From Pseudomonas fluorescens (GTDB lineage Bacteria > Pseudomonadota > Gammaproteobacteria > Pseudomonadales > Pseudomonadaceae): a stretch of 64,000 nucleotides of DNA. Every line of letters starts with the position of its first letter. Position 1 is the first letter of the stretch. Location: the NCBI RefSeq assembly GCF_005938625.1, contig NZ_VCNJ01000001.1, positions 62,001-126,000 on the forward strand, given 5' to 3'. This document shows positions 58,009 through 64,000 of this stretch, piece after piece. The translations under genes and the position numbers were made by a program. The notes beneath the pieces were generated by a model, which was not told the origin of the DNA, ran no database searches, and worked only from the letters and a program-made list of their open reading frames with translations.

Positions 58009-58436
58009 GTGATTCCCGCGCACGCCGGCCCGAAGGGCGACCTTCGGGCGGCAACAACATTCAGAATCTAAAACTGAAACTGCTGGTACTGCTGATCGTC
58101 TGCGCGCTGCCGCTGTTCGGCTCTGTATCGATGTGGCTGCGCGGGATTTCGTTGGTGCCGTTGGCCGCTTACGGGATCGTCAGCGTGCTGGCGTTTTTCA
58201 TGTACTGGGCCGACAAGCGCAAGGCGCAGACGGATGCCTGGCGCACGCCGGAAAACATCCTGCACGCGGTGGAACTGGCCGGCGGCTGGCCGGGCGCGTT
58301 GATCGCCCAGCAGGTTTTCCGGCACAAGACGCGCAAGGTGTCGTTTCAGATCCTGTTTTGGGTGATTGTGCTGCTGCACCAGGTGTTCTGGATCGACCAG
58401 CTGTTTCTCGGCTCGAACCTGCTGACCCCGTTCTAA
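58005..58436 (+). CDS. DUF1294 membrane protein
   Basis: A 143-residue protein with a basic N-terminal tail (about 1-22) and four hydrophobic segments, carrying [18 protein letters not shown] and [19 protein letters not shown], the hallmark of DUF1294. The family has no known role; in some bacteria the domain is fused to a cold-shock domain, absent here. It overlaps the uppP stop by four bases. Confidence 0.85.
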   Translation: MSDSRARRPEGRPSGGNNIQNLKLKLLVLLIVCALPLFGSVSMWLRGISLVPLAAYGIVSVLAFFMYWADKRKAQTDAWRTPENILHAVELAGGWPGALIAQQVFRHKTRKVSFQILFWVIVLLHQVFWIDQLFLGSNLLTPF

Positions 58437-58452
58437 ACCGTACCTCCAGTCC

Positions 58453-58534
58453 CCTGTAGGAGCTGCCGAAGGCTGCGATCTTTTGATCTTGCTTTTTTAA
58501 AGATCAAAGTCAAAAGATCGCAGCCTTCCCTACA
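58453..58534. repeat. REP palindrome (GTAGGAGCTG / AAAAGATCGCAGCC type), right arm partly degraded
   Basis: CTGTAGGAGCTGCCGAAGGC and AAAAGATCGCAGCC are paired, but the right arm goes from CAGCCTT straight to CCCTACA, missing the GCAGCT part found in other copies. Confidence 0.8.
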
Positions 58535-58548
58535 CAAGGAAATGGGGT

Positions 58549-58908
58549 TTACAGCAATAAACCGATTTGGGTCTTTTTCGGCAACTTGCTCACCACCAAC
58601 TGATGCGAACGCTGCAACAACCCGCGCAACTCCTCAGCAGCCAACGGGTAGGGCGGGTGCATGATGATCCACTGCGCCCGCGCCAGATACGGCGCCGGAT
58701 GAATCCCCGGGCGGTCGCAATGACCGAGGAACAGATCCTTGTCGACCTTGAACGCCAGCGAATCCCCACGCAGCCCCTGCAAGGCAAACATCTTGTTGCC
58801 CGCAATCGAGAACACCCGCACGCCGCCCCATTTGTAATCTTCCCGTGCACCGGGCAATGCCAGACAGAACGCCGCCACGTCGGCCTCGCTCATTTTTCCC
58901 TTGCTCAT
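58549..58908 (-). CDS. MmcQ/YjbR-family protein
   Basis: A 119-residue protein of the MmcQ/YjbR fold, with MSEADVAAFCLALPGA at the start, KWGGVRVFSIAGNKMFALQG in the middle and HQLVVSKLPKK near the end. The double-wing fold resembles DNA-binding CyaY-like proteins; its function is unproven. The start at 58908 overlaps the stop of the upstream LysR gene (58905-58908), so the two are co-translated. Confidence 0.87.
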   Translation of the reverse strand: MSKGKMSEADVAAFCLALPGAREDYKWGGVRVFSIAGNKMFALQGLRGDSLAFKVDKDLFLGHCDRPGIHPAPYLARAQWIIMHPPYPLAAEELRGLLQRSHQLVVSKLPKKTQIGLLL

Positions 58909-59813
58909 ATCAACCGCTCCCCACAGGCATTGAACGACTCGACCAAGTGATCGATCCATGCGCGCACCGCCGGCATCACCCCGCGTCGGTGCGGATACAC
59001 CGCTTGCAGCCAGCCACCGGGCAGCGACCATTCAGGCAGCAATTGCACCAGCGCGCCGCTTTGCAGTTCCGCTTCGCAATACATCATCGGCAGCAGGGTA
59101 AAGCCCTGACCGGCCAGCACGCAGGTTTTGCGCACAACAAAATCATCGATGCCCAATCGCGCTTCCATGTTCAACTCGAAAGGGTTGCCCTGTTGATCGA
59201 GTAAACGCACGTGCACCATGCGATCAGCTTCAAGCGCGCCCAGCACCGGCAGGTTCTTCAGGTCCTGCGGGTGATTGATCGCCAGCCCGTGCATAAACGC
59301 CGGACTGGCGACCACGACCATTTGCGCCTGGCGCAGGCGGCGGGTGACCAGCAACGGGTCTTCGTCGCCCAGCTCACGCACGCGCAGCGCCACATCGAAG
59401 CCTTCGGCGACCAGATCGACCCGGCGATTGAGCAGCACCACCTCCAATTGCACCTGCGGGAATTTGCCGAGAAATTCACTGATGACCCACGGCAACATTT
59501 CCCGCGCCAGTCCGGTCGGGCAGGACACCCGCAGACGCCCTCGCGGTTCACTGGACATGCTGGCGACCGCTTCATCGGCCATTTCCGCTTCCAGCAGCAT
59601 CGCCTGGCAGTGACGTAGATACCGTTCACCAACTGCCGTGAGGTTCAATTGACGCGTGGTGCGTTGCAACAGTCGCGCGCCGAGACGTTCTTCCAGCTCG
59701 GCAATGCGCCGTGACAAGCGCGATTTGGGAATGCCCAACAAGCGGCCAGCGGCGGCGAAACCGCCGGCCTCGACCACTTTGGCGAAATAGTAGAGATCGT
59801 TGAGATCTTGCAT
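58905..59813 (-). CDS. LysR-family transcriptional regulator
   Basis: A 302-residue regulator with an N-terminal winged helix-turn-helix (about 3-60, FAAAGRLLGIPKSRLSRRI) and a C-terminal ligand-binding domain (about 90-295). It is divergent from azoR with a 125-base gap, the usual arrangement for a LysR regulator and its target, so it probably controls azoR in response to a quinone or electrophile; this is inferred. Confidence 0.9.
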   Translation of the reverse strand: MQDLNDLYYFAKVVEAGGFAAAGRLLGIPKSRLSRRIAELEERLGARLLQRTTRQLNLTAVGERYLRHCQAMLLEAEMADEAVASMSSEPRGRLRVSCPTGLAREMLPWVISEFLGKFPQVQLEVVLLNRRVDLVAEGFDVALRVRELGDEDPLLVTRRLRQAQMVVVASPAFMHGLAINHPQDLKNLPVLGALEADRMVHVRLLDQQGNPFELNMEARLGIDDFVVRKTCVLAGQGFTLLPMMYCEAELQSGALVQLLPEWSLPGGWLQAVYPHRRGVMPAVRAWIDHLVESFNACGERLI

Positions 59814-59938
59814 GGCTGTCCAACTGTTCTATCAGTGGGACGAACTATCGCATTGTCGGCGGCTAATCATCCATTGGTTTCTTCCGTAGGATTGTCTCCA
59901 TTCCGTCGCCACCGGCGATTCCTTCCAGGAGATTCCAC

Positions 59939-60550
59939 ATGAAACTGCTGCATATCGATTCGAGCATTCTGGGCGACAACTCGGCTTCCCGTCAGCTGAG
60001 TGGCCAAGTCGTCAAAGCCTGGCAGGCCGCCGAGCCAAGTGCCGTGGTGACCTACCGCGATCTGGCCGCCGACGCCATCAGCCACTTCTCGTCGACCACT
60101 CTGGTTGCCGCCGGTACCACCGCTGAATTGCGCAACGCCGCGCAACAGCACGAAGCCGAACTGAGCGCTTCGACCCTGGCCGAGTTCATCGCTGCCGACG
60201 CCGTGGTGATTGCTGCACCGATGTACAACTTCACCGTGCCGACCCAACTCAAAGCGTGGATCGACCGCGTGGCCGTTGCCGGTCAGACTTTCCGTTACAC
60301 CGAAGCCGGCCCTGAAGGCCTGTGCGGTGGCAAGAAAGTGGTGATCGTGTCGACCTCCGGCGGCATCCACGCCGGTCAGGCCAGCGGCATCGCTCACGAA
60401 GAATATCTGAAGCTGGTACTGGGCTTCCTCGGCATCACCGACATCGAAATCGTTCGTGCTGAAGGCCTGGCGTATGGCGACGAAGTGCGCAACACCGCGA
60501 TGACCGCCGCTCAAGCGAAAATCAGCGAGCAACTGTTCGCCGCCGCGTAA
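59939..60550 (+). CDS. azoR: FMN-dependent NADH-azoreductase
   Basis: A 203-residue flavodoxin-fold enzyme. [20 protein letters not shown] holds the FMN-phosphate-binding loop, and [19 protein letters not shown] (about 81-99) and STSGGIH (about 140-146) give the other FMN contacts. It reduces azo bonds and quinones with NADH and likely protects against quinone stress. CAGGAGATTCCAC precedes the ATG. It is divergent from the LysR gene. Confidence 0.93.
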   Translation: MKLLHIDSSILGDNSASRQLSGQVVKAWQAAEPSAVVTYRDLAADAISHFSSTTLVAAGTTAELRNAAQQHEAELSASTLAEFIAADAVVIAAPMYNFTVPTQLKAWIDRVAVAGQTFRYTEAGPEGLCGGKKVVIVSTSGGIHAGQASGIAHEEYLKLVLGFLGITDIEIVRAEGLAYGDEVRNTAMTAAQAKISEQLFAAA

Positions 60551-60786
60551 GGCTTGCGTAAAGAACAGCTGATGTTCAGGTAACGCTCAAAAAACTCTGT
60601 ATTCTGGTTCTGCAAGGGCCAGTTACGGAGTTTTTTGTTTCTGACTGTTACATAATCTGGCCCGGGTTATGCAGTCACACGATCAGCGTCTGAGTGCAGT
60701 GTCGTACCGAAACGCCGAATCCCCGGCATTTCTGGCCCGCAATGCAACGGATCTGTCGATTGAGTAACAACAGGGTGGGGCATCCC

Positions 60787-61824
60787 ATGATGCGTCTTTG
60801 TGCAGCGTTACTGATTTGCCTGCTTGGCAGCCTGAATTCAGTGCAGGCTGCGCCTGGGCGACATCCGGTGTGGAGCGTCGGTTATCACGAGATGACCTTC
60901 CTCGATCCGCTCGACCTGCAACCGATGCGCGCCATCGCCTTCTATCCGTCCAGCGATCGCGAACACATGAGCCTGCTCGAAGGCTATTCGGTGGAGGCCG
61001 GCGAAGACACCAAAGTCGCCATTGGCCGCTTTCCGATGCTGATGCTTTCGCACGGCAACACCGGCACGCCGCTGGCCTTGCACGACCTCGCCACCTCGCT
61101 GGCGCGCAAAGGCTTTGTCGTGGTCGCGGTGATCCATCCCGGCGACAACTCCAAAGACCACAGCCGTCTCGGCACCCTGAGCAATCTCTACGGGCGGCCG
61201 ATCCAGATTTCCGAAGCGATTACCGCCACCCTCGGCGACCGCATGCTCGCGCCTTACGTCAACGCCGATCAGGTCGGCGTGATCGGCTACTCAGCGGGTG
61301 GCGAGACCGCGTTGATTCTTTCGGGCGCGCAACCTGATCTGGATCGTCTGCGTCGTTACTGTCAGGAGCGTCCGGATGACCGTGATGCCTGCAACACTCA
61401 GGGTGAATTGATCGTCGATCGCGATGACTTGCAGCCGGTGGCTGACCCACGGGTGCACGCCTTACTGTTGATGGCGCCGTTGAGTTTGAAATTCGGCCGC
61501 CACACCTTGGCGGACGTGCATGTGCCGGTGCTGCTCTACAGCGGCGATGGCGACAAACTGGTGGCTTTCGACAAGAACGCGGCGGCGCTGGCGCGCAAAC
61601 TGCCGACGGCACCGGATTTCAAATTGCTGGCCGGGGCAGGGCACTTCGTGTTCATGGCGCCGTGCAACGAAGAACAGATCCGTGCCATGCCGGCGTTGTG
61701 CACCGATGCCGATGGCGTGGATCGCGAGGACATCCATCGCAACCTGATCTCCGAGGCCGGGCGGTTCTTCTCTCATGCACTGGGTCAACCGACCCGGGCG
61801 GGGATGCAAACCGCAGATCAATAG
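60787..61824 (+). CDS. Exported alpha/beta hydrolase (dienelactone hydrolase-like)
   Basis: A 345-residue protein with a signal peptide (about 1-22, ending VQAA). The hydrolase fold shows the oxyanion segment LSHGNTGTP (88-96), nucleophile Ser169 in GYSAGGE, and a C-terminal GAGHFVFMAPC with the likely catalytic His. Cys pairs (CQERPDDRDAC, CNEEQIRAMPALC) suggest disulfides, in keeping with a periplasmic site. The substrate is not known; an ester or amide is likely. The ATG at 60787 puts the signal peptide first, whereas the frame opens 31 codons earlier. Confidence 0.82.
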   Translation: MMRLCAALLICLLGSLNSVQAAPGRHPVWSVGYHEMTFLDPLDLQPMRAIAFYPSSDREHMSLLEGYSVEAGEDTKVAIGRFPMLMLSHGNTGTPLALHDLATSLARKGFVVVAVIHPGDNSKDHSRLGTLSNLYGRPIQISEAITATLGDRMLAPYVNADQVGVIGYSAGGETALILSGAQPDLDRLRRYCQERPDDRDACNTQGELIVDRDDLQPVADPRVHALLLMAPLSLKFGRHTLADVHVPVLLYSGDGDKLVAFDKNAAALARKLPTAPDFKLLAGAGHFVFMAPCNEEQIRAMPALCTDADGVDREDIHRNLISEAGRFFSHALGQPTRAGMQTADQ

Positions 61825-61839
61825 CCAGCCATAGAACCC

Positions 61840-61930
61840 TGTGGGAGCGAGCTTGCTCGCGAAGGCGTAGTGTCAGTCAATACATGTGCTGACTGACTCC
61901 CCGCCTTCGCGAGCAAGCTCGCTCCCACAT
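61840..61930. repeat. REP palindrome (GGGAGCGAGC / CTCGCGAA type)
   Basis: TGTGGGAGCGAGCTTGCTCG and its reverse complement lie between convergent genes. Confidence 0.88.
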
Positions 61931-61948
61931 TGGTTTTGCGTCGATTGT

Positions 61949-63136
61949 TCAGGAAGTTGCACGGCGCATCAGTAGCAAGGTCAACCCCAGCCCGATCACC
62001 GACAACAGCGCCGCACTGAAGAAAATCCACGAATACCCCAGATTCAACGCCACCGCGCCCATCAGCGGCCCGGCAATCGCCAGCGCCAGATCAAAGAACA
62101 CCGCATAAGCACCCAGGCCCGAGCCGCGACTGGAACTCGGCACCTGCTTGATCGCCTCGACCCCCAGCGCCGGGTACACCAGCGACAGGCCAAACCCCGA
62201 CAGACCCGCGCCGATCAAGGCGAAAGCGGTAGACGGCGCCAGCCACAACAGCACCAGCCCCATGGTCTCGATGGTCATACACGCGATAGCAGACCTGAAA
62301 CCGCCAAACCGACTGATCGCCGAGATAAACATCAGCCGCGACAGGATGAAGCAAACGCCAAACACCGTCAGGCAATACGCCGCGCCGGTCCAGCCGCGAT
62401 TGAGGTAATACAGGGTGATGAAGGTGGTCAGCGTGCCGTAGCCGATCGAGGCCAGGGTCAGGCTGGCGCCATACGGGGCAATCCGCCCGAACACCGCCCA
62501 GAACGGCAGGCGCTCGCCACGGATCACCGGCACCGAAGGTTTGTTGCGGATCAGCACCAGCGCACCGGCCGCCAGCACGGCCAGCGCGATGCCGAGGCTG
62601 GTGAAGCCGTAATCGGCGACCATCACCACGCCCAGCGGCGCACCAATGGCGATCGCGCCATAGGAAGCGATGCCGTTCCAGCCGATGGATTTCGCCGTGT
62701 GTTCGACACCGACCTGGCCCATGCACCAACTGATGGTGCCGACGCCGATCAGCCCTTGGGCGACGCCGAGCAGCAAGCGCCCGATGATCAGAATGATCAG
62801 GCTGGCCAGCGGGAAACTCTGCAACAGCGTGGAGAGCAGCGTCAGCAAGCCGCTGAGGACAATCCCCCACAAGCCATAAATGATCGCCCGTTTGGTCCCG
62901 ACCGTATCCGACATGCGCCCGGCCATCGGCCGGCTGAGCAGGGTGGCCAGGTACTGCGAGCCAATCACCAGCCCGGCAATGACTGCGCTGAAACCCAGCT
63001 GCTCATGTACATAACCGGGCAACACCGCAATCGGCAAACCGATGCAGAGGAAGGCAATAAAGGTATAGAACACGATGGAGACGATCTGCAGGGTGATCGC
63101 CATGGAGCTTTGCGGTGGCAGTTGCTGCGCAGACAT
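61949..63136 (-). CDS. Major facilitator superfamily transporter (YhhS-like)
   Basis: A 395-residue membrane protein with about 12 hydrophobic segments and the MFS loop signature RPMAGRMSDTVGTKRAI (about 69-85). Overall it resembles the YhhS/YfcJ group of putative efflux carriers. The substrate is unknown. The start at 63136 is likely; an ATG eleven codons later would leave all helices intact. Confidence 0.83.
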   Translation of the reverse strand: MSAQQLPPQSSMAITLQIVSIVFYTFIAFLCIGLPIAVLPGYVHEQLGFSAVIAGLVIGSQYLATLLSRPMAGRMSDTVGTKRAIIYGLWGIVLSGLLTLLSTLLQSFPLASLIILIIGRLLLGVAQGLIGVGTISWCMGQVGVEHTAKSIGWNGIASYGAIAIGAPLGVVMVADYGFTSLGIALAVLAAGALVLIRNKPSVPVIRGERLPFWAVFGRIAPYGASLTLASIGYGTLTTFITLYYLNRGWTGAAYCLTVFGVCFILSRLMFISAISRFGGFRSAIACMTIETMGLVLLWLAPSTAFALIGAGLSGFGLSLVYPALGVEAIKQVPSSSRGSGLGAYAVFFDLALAIAGPLMGAVALNLGYSWIFFSAALLSVIGLGLTLLLMRRATS

Positions 63137-63227
63137 GAGGACTCGTTCGCGGGCGGCGGTGGGAGAGTTCGCATCATGGCTTGGGTGTCAGATAAAAGAA
63201 AGCAGGCTAACTATCTTTTACCCCGCC

Positions 63228-63335
63228 GATCGTTCCCACGCTCTGCGTGGGAACGCCGCCACGGACGCTCCGCGTCCGGCTCGTGTGACGCGGAGCGTCA
63301 CGGGATGCATTCCCACGCAGAGCGTGGGAACGATC
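63228..63335. repeat. REP palindrome cluster (GTTCCCACGC type)
   Basis: GATCGTTCCCACGCTCTGCG...CGCAGAGCGTGGGAACGATC encloses ACGGACGCTCCGCG / CGCGGAGCGTC, upstream of the MFS gene. Confidence 0.88.
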
Positions 63336-63348
63336 AGCACGCTGAATG

Positions 63349-63378
63349 CAAAAAGCCCCGTCACATGGACAGGGCTTT
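63349..63378 (-). terminator. Intrinsic terminator of the ABC-F gene
   Basis: On the minus strand AAAGCCC and GGGCTTT form the stem around a 13-base loop, followed by a T-run, about 40 bases past the gene's stop. Confidence 0.8.
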
Positions 63379-63415
63379 AGCTTGAAGCTAGCAGCTCAAC
63401 ACTTGAAGCTGCTGT

Positions 63416-64000
63416 TTAGAACACCACACCCTGACTACGCAGGTAGTCATCGTAAGTGCCGCTGAAGTCGGTCACGCCATCCGGGCTCAGCTCGATGATG
63501 CGCGTGGCCAGGGACGATACGAACTCACGGTCGTGGCTGACGAAGATCAGCGTGCCCGGGTAGTTTTCCAGCGCCAGGTTCAGCGCCTCGATCGATTCCA
63601 TGTCCAAGTGGTTGGTTGGTTCGTCCATGATCAGCACGTTCGGCTTTTGCAGGATCAGCTTGCCGAACAGCATGCGACCTTGCTCACCACCGGAAATCAC
63701 TTTGACCGACTTGAGGATCTCGTCGTTGGAAAACAGCATGCGGCCCAAAGTACCGCGAATCATCTGCTCGCCCTGAGTCCACTGACCCATCCAGTCGAAA
63801 AGCGTTACGTCGTCTTCGAAGTCGTGCGCGTGGTCCTGAGCGTAGTAGCCCAGTTCGGCGGCGTCGGTCCACTTGATGCTGCCGGCGTCCGGGGTCAGTT
63901 CGTTGACCAGGGTGCGCAGCAGGGTGGTTTTGCCGATACCGTTCGGGCCGATGATCGCCACGCGCTCGCCGGCTTCAACCTGGAAGCTGAAGTCTTTGAA
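63416..64000 (-). CDS. ABC-F family ATPase, C-terminal part (YbiT-like; truncated by window edge)
   Basis: The visible ~195 residues are the second ATPase domain of an ABC-F protein: Walker [10 protein letters not shown], signature [14 protein letters not shown], Walker [13 protein letters not shown] and the switch histidine in FVSHDREF. These cytoplasmic ATPases act on the ribosome. The sequences [12 protein letters not shown] and LFDWMGQW fit the YbiT subgroup. The gene runs off the right edge, so the N-terminal ATPase domain and the start are outside the window. Confidence 0.9.
   Translation of the reverse strand, partial: FKDFSFQVEAGERVAIIGPNGIGKTTLLRTLVNELTPDAGSIKWTDAAELGYYAQDHAHDFEDDVTLFDWMGQWTQGEQMIRGTLGRMLFSNDEILKSVKVISGGEQGRMLFGKLILQKPNVLIMDEPTNHLDMESIEALNLALENYPGTLIFVSHDREFVSSLATRIIELSPDGVTDFSGTYDDYLRSQGVVF

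Overview
The window is chromosomal DNA from a fluorescent pseudomonad, most likely the Pseudomonas fluorescens species complex. The evidence is the aprDEF / autotransporter protease / polyurethanase-lipase cluster, a fap functional-amyloid operon, an fdnGHI-fdhE-selA-selB-selC selenium locus in the order known from Pseudomonas, high GC, and many pseudomonad-type REP palindromes in the gaps. Genes fill nearly all of it. I see no integrase, transposase, phage module or CRISPR array.

Layout. (1) 1-13.8 kb, an exoenzyme island: the C-terminal part of the type I secretion ATPase AprD, its adaptor AprE and outer-membrane channel AprF, two paralogous subtilisin-like autotransporters, and two family I.3 lipases/polyurethanases that would leave through AprDEF. 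(2) 14-21.5 kb: a small exported protein, a small lipoprotein, and three tightly coupled genes (FAN1-like VRR-NUC nuclease; Rad3/DinG-type helicase with an N-terminal nuclease-like domain; PAS-PAS hybrid histidine kinase). (3) 21.5-26 kb: a small unknown gene, a cation/proton antiporter, an SDR oxidoreductase and a PatB/MalY C-S lyase. (4) 26.3-35.35 kb: a selenium module. Formate dehydrogenase alpha subunit carries an in-frame UGA (Sec197) followed by a SECIS-like hairpin; then come FdnH, FdnI, FdhE, SelA, SelB and tRNA-Sec. (5) 35.4-37.4 kb: a small accessory patch with a DUF6124-type gene and its structured leader, a parDE toxin-antitoxin pair, and a decayed second copy of the DUF6124-type segment. 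(6) 37.4-46.7 kb: CptA, the gnd-zwf-HAD operon, NhaB and a delta-60-repeat protein. (7) 47-53.9 kb: a sigma-54 activator convergent with the complete fapABCDEF amyloid operon, which has a good -24/-12 promoter candidate and repeated upstream sites. (8) 53.9-64 kb: NR kinase-pnuC, a chemoreceptor, uppP, a DUF1294 protein, an MmcQ/YjbR-LysR pair divergent from azoR, an exported hydrolase, an MFS transporter and the C-terminal part of an ABC-F ATPase.

How the genes work together. AprDEF exports the lipases while the two proteases carry their own barrels. SelA, SelB and tRNA-Sec exist here to make FdnG, which with FdnH and FdnI forms the respiratory formate dehydrogenase matured with help from FdhE. 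FapA-F secretes and assembles FapC amyloid, probably under the neighbouring sigma-54 activator. PnuC imports nicotinamide riboside for the adjacent kinase.

Functions are assigned from recognisable motifs, length and gene order. No database search was run, so gene symbols rest on family recognition.
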